Positions 1 through 5,630 of a stretch of DNA of 5,794 nt are shown here, one piece after another. The notes beneath the pieces are model-generated. The model made no database searches and was not told the DNA's origin. It saw only the letters and a list, made by a program, of their open reading frames with translations. The DNA lies in contig CAAGJD010000132.1 of the NCBI GenBank assembly GCA_900770055.1, positions 1 to 5,794 on the forward strand, given 5' to 3'. How positions within the stretch are numbered: position 1 is the first letter of the stretch; every line of letters begins with the position of its first letter. The translations under genes and the position numbers were made by a program. The stretch is from Acholeplasmatales bacterium (GTDB lineage Bacteria; Bacillota_I; Bacilli_A; Acholeplasmatales; Anaeroplasmataceae).

Positions 1-675
1 ATTAATTGAAACCTCAAAAACACGTAATTCATCATTTACAGCTATTCTTAAGGCTTGAAATATTTGTTTAGCTGGATGGCCCTTTTGTCTTAATACCTTT
101 TGAGGTAAAGCACTTTTAATAACATCTACAAGCTCAAAGGTTGTATGAATTGGAGCTACTGCTCTTTGTTTTTCAATCATTCGAGCAATTTGCTTAGAAA
201 ATGGATCCTCACCATAACGGTAAAATATTCTTACTAGCTCCTCGTATGAATAATTATTTACAATGTATTCTGCAGTTAATTGAGCATCCTGATTCATTCT
301 CATATCTAAAGGGGCATTATAATTATATGAAAAGCCTCTTTCTGGTATGTCAAATTGAAATGAAGAAACCCCTAAATCATAAATAATACCATCAATTCTT
401 TCAACACCAAGCTTATTAAGCTCTTCTTTAACATTTACAAAATTAGACTTTACAAAAGTATAATTATTACCTATTTTATCTAATCTTTCTTTACTTCTTA
501 AAAAAGCATAATCATCTTGATCAAAGCAGTATAAATGACCAGTAGTAAGCTGAGATAATATAAGTGATGAATGTCCTCCACCACCTGTTGTTGCATCAAC
601 ATAAATACCATCAGGCTTAATATCTAAATAATCTACTGCCTCATCAAGTAATACAGTTTTATGAACGTATTGCAT
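1..675 (-). CDS. rsmH: RsmH, 16S rRNA m4C1402 methyltransferase (3' part cut off by window edge)
   Basis: RsmH (MraW) uses S-adenosylmethionine to methylate N4 of C1402 of 16S rRNA in the ribosomal P site. The reading frame is open to the window edge: 225 residues are visible, while family members are about 310 long, so roughly 85 C-terminal residues lie outside. Visible family marks are the N-terminal HKTVLLDEAV (5-14), the SAM-binding loop VDATTGGGGHS (26-36), an acidic FDQDD (51-55), DLGVSS (100-105), PERGFSY (111-117), APLDMRM (121-127) and KQIFQALRIAVNDEL (203-217). Two adjacent ATG codons exist (678 and 675). AGGAGG at 682-687 is 3 nt from the first and 6 nt from the second, so I chose 675. 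The start lies inside the 3' end of the Nudix gene, implying co-transcription and translational coupling. Identity is nearly certain; the exact start is less so. Confidence 0.96.
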   Translation of the reverse strand, partial: MQYVHKTVLLDEAVDYLDIKPDGIYVDATTGGGGHSSLILSQLTTGHLYCFDQDDYAFLRSKERLDKIGNNYTFVKSNFVNVKEELNKLGVERIDGIIYDLGVSSFQFDIPERGFSYNYNAPLDMRMNQDAQLTAEYIVNNYSYEELVRIFYRYGEDPFSKQIARMIEKQRAVAPIHTTFELVDVIKSALPQKVLRQKGHPAKQIFQALRIAVNDELRVFEVSIN

Positions 676-1183
676 CATATACCTCCTTAAGCTTTTTTAA
701 TACAAAAAGCTCTCTTTCAATCCAAGGAATATTCTTAATATCATTATTATCAATAATCCTTTGATTATTTAAAATTGCTTCATCTATACTAGCATAAACA
801 AGATTATAGCCATATTCCTTCTCATAATCATCTAAATTAGTGTTTCCAATTTCATCAGACACCTTAACAAGATAATAATATGATGTATGGTCAAATATTT
901 CATCACAATTATCAGATTTTCTAAGTTCTTTAAATCTAATTAAAGGTTCATTATCTATCGAAATAACATCATAGCCAGTTTCTTCCTTATATTCTCGAAT
1001 AACGGCCTTTTTAAAGTCTTCATCCTTATGGACTCCTCCACCTGGAAACTTATATTCACCATATTTTTCACTCTTTATGAGAATTAATTTGTTATCCATA
1101 AAAGCTATTCCACGTGCAGCAAATCTGATATATCTTTTTTCTATACCATCATAATCTTTTTTATCTATAATAAAATCAAGCAT
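659..1183 (-). CDS. Nudix hydrolase, substrate unknown
   Basis: A soluble 174-residue protein of the Nudix superfamily, whose members hydrolyse nucleoside diphosphates linked to another group using Mg2+ or Mn2+. The full Nudix box G-x5-E-x7-RE-x-x-EE-x-G is present at residues 49-71 (G49, E55, R63, E64, E67, E68, G70), preceded by the strand KYGEYKFPGG. The C-terminus carries IPWIERELFVLKKL; flanking sequence does not tell the substrate. ATG at 1183 is preferred because AGGTGA (1189-1194) lies 5 nt upstream; an in-frame GTG at 1192 would add three residues but sits within that Shine-Dalgarno site. The gene is the first of an operon with rsmH, overlapping it by 17 nt. In many Bacillota the gene directly before rsmH is mraZ; none is seen here. 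Family call is firm, function unassigned. Confidence 0.93.
   Translation of the reverse strand: MLDFIIDKKDYDGIEKRYIRFAARGIAFMDNKLILIKSEKYGEYKFPGGGVHKDEDFKKAVIREYKEETGYDVISIDNEPLIRFKELRKSDNCDEIFDHTSYYYLVKVSDEIGNTNLDDYEKEYGYNLVYASIDEAILNNQRIIDNNDIKNIPWIERELFVLKKLKEVYDAIRS
682..687 (-). promoter_or_regulatory. Shine-Dalgarno site of rsmH, embedded in the Nudix coding region
   Basis: The minus strand reads AAGGAGGT just before the paired ATG codons of rsmH. The same bases encode the Lys-Glu-Val near the Nudix C-terminus, so rsmH translation initiates on mRNA still being read by ribosomes on the upstream gene. Spacing of 6 nt favours the ATG at 675 over that at 678. Confidence 0.85.
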
Positions 1184-1188
1184 ATTTC

Positions 1189-1194
1189 TCACCT
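1189..1194 (-). promoter_or_regulatory. Shine-Dalgarno site that sets the Nudix start
   Basis: AGGTGA on the minus strand is separated by 5 nt from ATG at 1183. It contains the GTG codon (1190-1192) that would otherwise be taken as a longer start. If the promoter just upstream is used, this site would lie at the very 5' end of the mRNA. Confidence 0.7.
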
Positions 1195-1200
1195 AAAATT

Positions 1201-1209
1201 ATTTTATCA
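1201..1209 (-). promoter_or_regulatory. Probable extended -10 promoter of the Nudix-rsmH operon
   Basis: The minus strand reads TGATAAAAT: the extended -10 dinucleotide TG, one base, then TAAAAT (5 of 6 matches to TATAAT). No good -35 hexamer lies 16-18 bp upstream; that region is made of the 12-bp direct repeats. It is well placed, just after the rpmF terminator and before the Nudix gene. A start about 7 nt downstream of the -10 would leave a 5' leader of only around 11 nt. Inference from motif and position. Confidence 0.55.
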
Positions 1210-1210
1210 T

Positions 1211-1234
1211 AATTCATCTATAAATTCATCTATA
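1211..1234. repeat. Two tandem copies of a 12-bp AT-rich repeat
   Basis: The 12-mer AATTCATCTATA occurs twice with no spacer (1211-1222 and 1223-1234). It lies between the rpmF terminator and the -10 element of the Nudix-rsmH operon, where a -35 element or an activator/repressor site would be. The copies are identical. It may be a regulator-binding site or a simple slippage duplication. Confidence 0.8.
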
Positions 1235-1270
1235 AATAGAAAATAGACGCCCCAGGCGTCTATTTCTATT
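1235..1270 (-). terminator. Intrinsic terminator after rpmF
   Basis: A perfect 11-bp stem (1241-1251 with 1255-1265), GC-rich at the loop end, closes a 3-nt loop. It extends by 5 more pairs on the far side of a single-base bulge at 1240. On the minus strand the descending arm ends in TATTTTCTATTTAT, a broken U-rich tail. It begins 15 nt after the rpmF stop codon and separates the yceD-rpmF unit from the Nudix-rsmH operon. Confidence 0.85.
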
Positions 1271-1284
1271 GAGTAATATTAATA

Positions 1285-1479
1285 TTATTCTTCTGTCTTT
1301 TCAGCCTTTGGAGCAACAACTTGCTTACCCTTGTAGCAACCACAGTTAGCACAAACTCTATGAGCTAATGTTAATTCACCACAGCTTGGACAAGTGATCA
1401 TTCCAGGAACGCTTAAAGCTAAATGAGAACGTCTCATTCTTTTCTTCATCTTAGAGACTCTACGAAAAGGTACTGCCAT
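1285..1479 (-). CDS. rpmF: 50S ribosomal protein L32 (bL32), zinc-binding form
   Basis: A 64-residue basic protein of the large ribosomal subunit. The N-terminus MAVPFRRVSK and the core SVPGM are diagnostic. Four cysteines, C30, C33, C43 and C46 (CPSC and CANC), form the zinc ribbon, so this is the C+ form of L32. A short Lys/Glu/Ala-rich tail follows. The ATG at 1479 is chosen because bL32 proteins begin MAVP. An in-frame TTG at 1485 would add two residues and is nearer the AGGAGG (1490-1495), but would not match the family. Spacing from AGGAGG to ATG is 10 nt, slightly long. The gene follows yceD at 14 nt, the standard pairing in Bacillota, and is followed by a terminator. Confidence 0.97.
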   Translation of the reverse strand: MAVPFRRVSKMKKRMRRSHLALSVPGMITCPSCGELTLAHRVCANCGCYKGKQVVAPKAEKTEE

Positions 1480-1489
1480 ACTCAATACA

Positions 1490-1495
1490 CCTCCT
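1490..1495 (-). promoter_or_regulatory. Shine-Dalgarno site of rpmF overlapping the yceD stop codon
   Basis: The yceD stop TAG (1494-1496) provides the first two bases of AGGAGG. A ribosome terminating yceD is therefore placed directly on the rpmF initiation region, which suggests coupled or reinitiating translation of the pair. Confidence 0.85.
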
Positions 1496-1949
1496 ACAAT
1501 AAATCCTTTAATGAGGCAAATGCAGGGTTAATAGAATCATCCTTATCATCTTCTTCAATATATTCTTCATCATATTCCTCTTCTGTAATAGACATAGGCT
1601 TATTAATAAGAATATTCATTAAGATTGCTTCCTTAGTATCTAGAGTAATACCATCAATTAAAAAAGCATCAATAATTGAATCATCAGTTGTAAAGATTTC
1701 CTCTGCATCAGTTTCAATTGTAACAGGAATCTCATTTAAGGAGATTGAATCTAACATAATAATTTCAATTTTAATATTAAAACTGAATAAATATGTATCT
1801 AATCCTCTTTCCTTAACCTTAGTTGAAACTAAACATGGTTTAGAAGAAATTATATCTTCAAATCCATTTAGCTCCTCAGATAAATCTAAAGACTCATCAT
1901 ATGAATAAGGCATCTTAAGTTTCCTTAATTGAGCTAAAGTAAACCTCAT
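1494..1949 (-). CDS. yceD: YceD/DUF177 family protein, partner gene of rpmF
   Basis: A 151-residue acidic protein assigned to the YceD (DUF177) family, homologous in position to ylbN of Bacillus. The family sits next to rpmF across bacteria and has been linked to 23S rRNA and ribosome assembly; its biochemical role is not settled. Support comes from location immediately before rpmF, family length, the N-terminal start RFTLAQLRKL and the C-terminal SINPAFASLKDLL, which matches the usual DPRxAxLxxLL ending. Oddities: the conserved cysteine motif found in many relatives (C-x-R-x-L) reads DSISL at 67-71, and residues 122-138 form a nearly unbroken acidic run in place of a Cys-containing segment. 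Start ATG at 1949 has GAGG 7 nt upstream, and a near-consensus promoter precedes it. Confidence 0.85.
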   Translation of the reverse strand: MRFTLAQLRKLKMPYSYDESLDLSEELNGFEDIISSKPCLVSTKVKERGLDTYLFSFNIKIEIIMLDSISLNEIPVTIETDAEEIFTTDDSIIDAFLIDGITLDTKEAILMNILINKPMSITEEEYDEEYIEEDDKDDSINPAFASLKDLL

Positions 1950-1969
1950 AAAATCACCTCAGCATTTCA

Positions 1970-1998
1970 ATTATATTATTCTCAAGGTATAAAGTCAA
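1970..1998 (-). promoter_or_regulatory. Near-consensus sigma-A promoter of yceD-rpmF
   Basis: The minus strand carries TTGACT (1993-1998; 5 of 6 to consensus), a 17-bp spacer, and a perfect TATAAT (1970-1975). Transcription would begin near 1963, giving a leader of about 14 nt that contains the GAGG of yceD. This is the strongest promoter in the window, fitting a ribosomal protein operon. Confidence 0.88.
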
Positions 1999-2035
1999 GG
2001 AAAAAGCTAATTAACAATAAATTTTTTTTGATAAA

Positions 2036-2776
2036 TTATGAAAAAATAACATCTAATACCATCATTATACAAAAACCAATCGAAAAGCTAATCGACAAAT
2101 AGTTTGATAGACCAACTACATTATCATTTGTTAATAAATCATTTACTACTACAAAAATCATACATCCTGCCGCAAATGCTAAGCAATATGGCAAAACTAC
2201 ACTTACAAAGCTTGAAAGTAAGAAGGCGATTAATGCTGATATAGGCTCTACTATTCCTGATATAAAGCCACTTGAAAGCTGTTTTTTTAATGAATTATAA
2301 TTATCTAAAGGCATCGATACAATCATACCCTCTGGAATATTTTGAACAGATATTCCAATAGAAAAAATTAATGCCTCTATCATTAGCACATCAAGAGAGC
2401 TTTTCATTGCAAGTGCAGCACATACTCCTACTGCTAAGCCCTCAGGTATATTGTGAATTAAAACAGCAAAAATTAATTTCTCATTTCTACTTTTTTTATT
2501 ATTACTCTTTTTCTCTATAAAATCGAAAATAACAATTAGTAATGCACCTAAAAAAAATCCAACCACAGCAGGTATAAAGGATAGTCTTTTAAGATATTCA
2601 CTTTTTTCAATTGCAGGTATTAAAAGTGACCAAATAGATGCCGCAACCATTACACCTGAGGCAAAGCCTAGCATAATTGCTTCTATTTTATTGTTTATTT
2701 TCTTAATAAATATTGCTAAAAAAGAACCAAGCATTGTTCCTATTAAGGGAATAATAATCACCCAAAATAAATACAT
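2036..2776 (-). CDS. ZIP-family divalent metal transporter (GufA/ZupT-like)
   Basis: A 246-residue integral membrane protein predicted to import zinc or related divalent metals. About eight hydrophobic segments are visible (roughly 2-24, 33-54, 68-88, 101-123, 130-156, 169-193, 194-215, 223-245). The two signature metal-site motifs are HNIPEG (108-113, fourth segment) and QNIPEG (145-150, fifth segment), followed by the conserved GIVEP (E177) in the sixth and CLAFAAGCMIFVVVNDLL in the seventh, a pattern typical of the bacterial GufA-like branch. The variable loop before the fourth segment is Lys/Asn-rich, not His-rich. ATG at 2776 is chosen since AGGTGG (2782-2787) lies 5 nt upstream; an in-frame GTG at 2785 falls inside that site. 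Metal specificity cannot be told from sequence. No convincing promoter or terminator was found on either side within its own flanks. Confidence 0.92.
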   Translation of the reverse strand: MYLFWVIIIPLIGTMLGSFLAIFIKKINNKIEAIMLGFASGVMVAASIWSLLIPAIEKSEYLKRLSFIPAVVGFFLGALLIVIFDFIEKKSNNKKSRNEKLIFAVLIHNIPEGLAVGVCAALAMKSSLDVLMIEALIFSIGISVQNIPEGMIVSMPLDNYNSLKKQLSSGFISGIVEPISALIAFLLSSFVSVVLPYCLAFAAGCMIFVVVNDLLTNDNVVGLSNYLSISFSIGFCIMMVLDVIFS

Positions 2777-2807
2777 ATATACCACCTATTAACATATACT
2801 ATGAAAA

Positions 2808-2830
2808 TAAGTAAAAATTTTTTGTACTTA
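2808..2830. promoter_or_regulatory. Possible operator dyad upstream of the ZIP gene
   Basis: An inverted repeat TAAGTA-N11-TACTTA with an A-tract/T-tract centre, 31 bp upstream of the ZIP start codon. Metal transporters are often controlled by metalloregulators binding such dyads, but this does not match a Zur, MntR or AdcR consensus I know. In DNA this AT-rich it may be chance. Confidence 0.3.
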
Positions 2831-2835
2831 AGCCT

Positions 2836-2897
2836 AAAAAGAAAAAAGGACGCATGAGTCCAATAGATTTTTCAAAAATCTATTATTTCACACGTCC
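2836..2897 (-). terminator. Long two-part terminator after the lipoprotein gene
   Basis: On the minus strand an outer 10-bp stem (2888-2897 with 2848-2857, including two G-U pairs) encloses an inner perfect inverted repeat of 11-nt arms (2874-2884 and 2862-2872) around a single base, effectively a 9-bp stem with a 5-nt loop. The outer stem is followed by a T-rich tail, TTTTTTCTTTTT (2836-2847). It starts 19 nt after the lipoprotein stop codon. Termination is expected only on the minus strand, since no T-run follows on the plus strand. Confidence 0.85.
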
Positions 2898-2916
2898 ATA
2901 AAGTCTCGTAAAAAGA

Positions 2917-3951
2917 CTAAGCATTTAAAGTAGTTTCAGTGTATTCAGCCTTTTGTGCATCAGTAAGCTTATCAACTTTAGAATTAAACTTCATTGAATA
3001 TTCAAAATTTAAACTAGATTTTGTAACCTTTACTTCGCCAAGCTTATCTAATGGATTATCAGAAGTAGGTAATTCAACATACTTTAATACATCGCCTGCA
3101 TCAACTTTAACTTGAGATGGAACCATATATACAGTATTCCAAGTTAATGATACAGTAATTAATTCTAAATTAGTATCAGCGTTGCCATCTAAATCTTGAC
3201 CTAATGCATTTTCATCAAGAACTAAACCGAATGTAATAGTATCTGCTGATGTTCCTGTAATTGTGATACCATATGCTTCTACTGCTTCTTCAACAGTCAT
3301 AACATTTGAAGGAAGGTCAATTGATGGTGTATCTGCACCTGGGAATTGACCTGAAGTTATTTGTTCTATAACTTCTTGGATCTTTGAATATAATTGTTCA
3401 TAAGTCACCTTATATTTACCTGAATCAGTTGAAGTTTGACCCATAGCATTAGTTTCTACGCTATAATCTGCATAACCATATGCACCATCTAAGTAGGCAT
3501 TTCCTGATGCCTTATACTTCATAGTAATTGAATCAGATGCAGCCTTCACTGTCATATTTAATTCTGCTGATCCCTTAGCTGAAGCTAAACTATTTAATGG
3601 ATTCTCTTTATCAATTTCAACCTTTACAACAGCATTAGCCTTGGCAGATAATGAAGTACTTGAAGTAATAGTTTGGTCACCATAGCTAACTGTAGAAGAA
3701 TATGCATATTCAACATTGCCCTTTAATGCTACTTCAATAGAAGAAACTTCCTTTTCTGCCTCTTTTTGAGCAACAGCATTTAAAGCCTTAGCTACCTTTG
3801 CTTGATCCTTTGTTGCTTCAACTGAAACTTTTTCAGTTGTGCCATCTTCATTTACAATTTCAATCTCATTAGGCTTATCTCCACATGAAGTAAGAGAAAC
3901 TAAGCCTAAACCTAAAACAGCAAATGACATAAGCATTCTTTTAATTTTCAT
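2917..3951 (-). CDS. Secreted lipoprotein of unknown function
   Basis: A 344-residue predicted lipoprotein that I do not recognise. The N-terminus is a type II signal peptide: basic MKIKR, a hydrophobic stretch (6-19), then the lipobox LTSC with lipidated C23, so the mature protein should be tethered to the outer face of the membrane. Residues 24-70 are charged and partly helical; 71-175 alternate in a beta-strand pattern rich in Ser, Thr, Ala and Tyr. A helix-like segment (184-200) precedes a proline-containing linker (204-215). The motif [ED]NPLxxLxxxK occurs twice (117-126 and 298-307), hinting at two related halves. The overall pattern recalls LolA/LppX-like lipid-binding folds, but that is conjecture. 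ATG at 3951 has AAGGGG 7 nt upstream. The gene has its own promoter and terminator and appears monocistronic. It looks somewhat less AT-rich than its neighbours, judged by eye. Confidence 0.88.
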   Translation of the reverse strand: MKIKRMLMSFAVLGLGLVSLTSCGDKPNEIEIVNEDGTTEKVSVEATKDQAKVAKALNAVAQKEAEKEVSSIEVALKGNVEYAYSSTVSYGDQTITSSTSLSAKANAVVKVEIDKENPLNSLASAKGSAELNMTVKAASDSITMKYKASGNAYLDGAYGYADYSVETNAMGQTSTDSGKYKVTYEQLYSKIQEVIEQITSGQFPGADTPSIDLPSNVMTVEEAVEAYGITITGTSADTITFGLVLDENALGQDLDGNADTNLELITVSLTWNTVYMVPSQVKVDAGDVLKYVELPTSDNPLDKLGEVKVTKSSLNFEYSMKFNSKVDKLTDAQKAEYTETTLNA

Positions 3952-3988
3952 ATTTTTTCCCCTTTTCCACTCTCTTTGAGTTACTTTA

Positions 3989-4016
3989 ATTATAGCACTA
4001 TTGTTGTTTTTTGCAA
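3989..4016 (-). promoter_or_regulatory. Extended -10 sigma-A promoter of the lipoprotein gene
   Basis: The minus strand shows TTGCAA (4011-4016; 4 of 6 to the -35 consensus), a 16-bp spacer, and a perfect TATAAT (3989-3994) preceded by TGC, an extended -10. Initiation near 3982 would give a leader of about 30 nt. The -35 region lies inside an inverted repeat, listed separately. Confidence 0.8.
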
Positions 4017-4019
4017 CAA
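4001..4019. promoter_or_regulatory. Inverted repeat covering the -35 region of the lipoprotein promoter
   Basis: Perfect 6-bp arms TTGTTG and CAACAA are separated by 7 bp, and the dyad contains the -35 hexamer. Position suggests a repressor operator. As RNA it could also form a hairpin after the ABC-F gene, but no T-run follows, so a terminator is unlikely. The regulator is unknown. Confidence 0.45.
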
Positions 4020-4051
4020 AATGTACCTAAAATATAATAATTTGTGTTATT

Positions 4052-5590
4052 TTATTCAAATTCAAGTTTCATATCAACAAGACCTTCATAAAAATCATCT
4101 TCATGAGTTACTAAAATGACACTTCCAGGAAATGCATCTATTGCTTCCCAAAGCTCTGCTTTCGAATTAACATCAAGATGATTTGTAGGCTCATCAAAAA
4201 TTAATACATTGCTTTTTTTCATAGTCATTAAGGCAAGTCTAACCTTAGACTGCTCACCACCTGATAAAGTATTTAATGGCTTGATTGCTAAATCTTTTTT
4301 TATTCCAGCAGTAGCTAATATACTTCTTAGCTCACCATCAGTTTTTAAGTGGTAATGATTTCTTAAATAATCAATAGCGTTCATATTATTTAGATATTCC
4401 TCTTCTTGCGAAAAATAGTTTAAATCTGCTGAAGGATTCCAAACATATTTTCCGCTTATTGGCTCAAGTAAACCCATAATAGTTTTAATTATTGTTGATT
4501 TACCAACACCATTACGACCTAATATAGCTATTTTTTGATTATGCTTCATTAAAAAATATAGATCTTCTAAAACTACCTTATCATTATAGCCTACAGTTAA
4601 ACCATCAAGCTTTAAGACCTCTTGTCCTAAGCCCTTTGAAAAAGGAAATCTTATCGTCATAGGATCATGATTTTTAGGTTTATCTAAAAGCTTGATTCTT
4701 TCAAGCATTTTTCTTCTTGATTGGGCTTGTTTTGTTGTTGTAGCTCTAACAATATTTTTCTTAATAAATTCCTCTGTCTTTTTAATATAGGCTTGTTGTG
4801 ATTCATATGCTTTTTGATATTGATTTTCTCTTATTTCTCTTTCTTTAAGATACATATCATATGGCATATTGTATCTAGTTAATATCTTATTAGATAGAGA
4901 ATAAACAGTTTTAGCAATACCTCTAATAAAATCCTCATCATGACTAATTACAACAAAAGCTTTTTTAAAGCTATTTAAATAATTAGTCAACCATTCAATA
5001 TGCTCCCTATCTAAAAAGTTTGTAGGCTCATCCATTAAAAGTACATCAGGCTCTTCAAGCAATAGCTTAGCAAGATATACCTTAGCTCTTTGTCCACCTG
5101 ATAAATTTTTAAGAGGTGTATCCATATTTAAGTTTTGAATACCTAGACCATTTATCATATTACCTAATGTTGAATTCATCGCATAGAAATTAGCTTCTTC
5201 TAATTCTTCTTGAAGAGTTTGAGCATATGATAAATATTTATTATATTCATATTCAGGACATGAACAAAGCTTTTCGTAATAAGAATTCATTAATGATTCC
5301 TTTTTTAAAGGTGGGGCAAATACCTCAGTAATATAGTCATATATTGAGATATCATTTTTAACCTTTAAATGCTGATCTAAATAACCATATGTTATACCAT
5401 TAGTCCATTCAATTTTTCCAGCATCAGGAATGAGATTTTTAGCTATTAAATTCATAAATGTTGATTTACCACAGCCATTATCACCAACTATAACAATATG
5501 ATCATGCTGTAAAATACGAAAATTACAATCATTAAATAGATTGATATCAGCATATTTAAATCTTAAGCCCTCTACCTCAAGTAAGCTCAT
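4052..5590 (-). CDS. ABC-F family ATPase (ribosome-associated type)
   Basis: A 512-residue protein with two ABC ATPase domains and no membrane segments, the ABC-F layout. Members bind the ribosomal E site and act in translation control, rescue of stalled ribosomes or, in some branches, antibiotic resistance. Domain 1: Walker A GDNGCGKST (36-44), signature LSGGQ (163-167), Walker B with DEPTNFLD (187-194), switch H217. An interdomain linker of about 90 residues (roughly 230-320), charged and helical, contains the RATTTKQAQSRRKMLER segment typical of the family. Domain 2: Walker A GRNGVGKST (358-366), signature LSGGEQ (442-447), DEPTNHLD (466-473), switch H496. All catalytic motifs are intact. 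ATG at 5590 has AGGAGG 5 nt upstream; a TTG at 5620 lies in the preceding hairpin and is unlikely. It resembles the YkpA/YbiT type, but subfamily, and hence resistance versus housekeeping, cannot be fixed by eye. Confidence 0.94.
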   Translation of the reverse strand: MSLLEVEGLRFKYADINLFNDCNFRILQHDHIVIVGDNGCGKSTFMNLIAKNLIPDAGKIEWTNGITYGYLDQHLKVKNDISIYDYITEVFAPPLKKESLMNSYYEKLCSCPEYEYNKYLSYAQTLQEELEEANFYAMNSTLGNMINGLGIQNLNMDTPLKNLSGGQRAKVYLAKLLLEEPDVLLMDEPTNFLDREHIEWLTNYLNSFKKAFVVISHDEDFIRGIAKTVYSLSNKILTRYNMPYDMYLKEREIRENQYQKAYESQQAYIKKTEEFIKKNIVRATTTKQAQSRRKMLERIKLLDKPKNHDPMTIRFPFSKGLGQEVLKLDGLTVGYNDKVVLEDLYFLMKHNQKIAILGRNGVGKSTIIKTIMGLLEPISGKYVWNPSADLNYFSQEEEYLNNMNAIDYLRNHYHLKTDGELRSILATAGIKKDLAIKPLNTLSGGEQSKVRLALMTMKKSNVLIFDEPTNHLDVNSKAELWEAIDAFPGSVILVTHEDDFYEGLVDMKLEFE

Positions 5591-5595
5591 AGATA

Positions 5596-5601
5596 CCTCC
5601 T
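5596..5601 (-). promoter_or_regulatory. Shine-Dalgarno site of the ABC-F gene
   Basis: AGGAGG on the minus strand, 5 nt before ATG at 5590. It fixes the start at MSLLEVEGL and lies only 9 nt after the thrS-distal hairpin, leaving no room for a promoter between hairpin and gene. Confidence 0.85.
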
Positions 5602-5610
5602 TATAATAAT

Positions 5611-5630
5611 AGCCTAGCAAAAGCTAGGCC
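5611..5630 (-). terminator. Hairpin between thrS and the ABC-F gene: terminator or attenuator
   Basis: A perfect 7-bp GC-containing stem (5623-5629 with 5612-5618), extended by one G-U pair, closes a 4-nt TTTT loop on the minus strand. It begins 7 nt after the thrS stop codon. The tail reads ATTATTAT, with no uninterrupted T-run, so termination is probably partial. Because the ABC-F ribosome-binding site follows at once, read-through from thrS seems the likely source of ABC-F mRNA unless a promoter lies inside thrS. Confidence 0.6.

Noticed and set aside
201..386. A 61-codon plus-strand reading frame.
   Set aside because: It is antisense to highly conserved rsmH sequence and has no family features or Shine-Dalgarno site.
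1423..1908. A 161-codon plus-strand reading frame, very serine-rich.
   Set aside because: It lies antisense to yceD and rpmF, has no ribosome-binding site, and its Ser-rich, low-complexity product is the mirror of the acidic codons of yceD.
1999..2035. Possible terminator between the ZIP stop and the yceD promoter (an A-run followed by a T-run).
   Set aside because: No stem of useful stability could be found; read-through from ZIP into yceD-rpmF cannot be excluded.
2036..2776. Gln in place of His in the second metal motif (QNIPEG) of the ZIP protein, considered as a missing key residue.
   Set aside because: As I recall the family, a Gln at this position is usual in the GufA-like branch, so it is not an anomaly.
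2902..2918. Small 5-bp hairpin AGTCT/AGACT overlapping the lipoprotein stop codon.
   Set aside because: It is short, with a 7-nt loop and no T-run; the strong terminator just downstream explains transcript ending.
3159..3197. EF-hand-like run DLDGNADTNLE (residues 253-263) in the lipoprotein.
   Set aside because: The glycine is at the wrong position and the final acidic residue is out of register with a true EF-hand loop; treated as chance acidic sequence.
4028..4054. Inverted repeat TAAAATA-N13-TATTTTA spanning the ABC-F stop codon, considered as a terminator.
   Set aside because: The arms are A/T only, the loop is 13 nt and no T-run follows on the minus strand; this is expected by chance in such AT-rich DNA.
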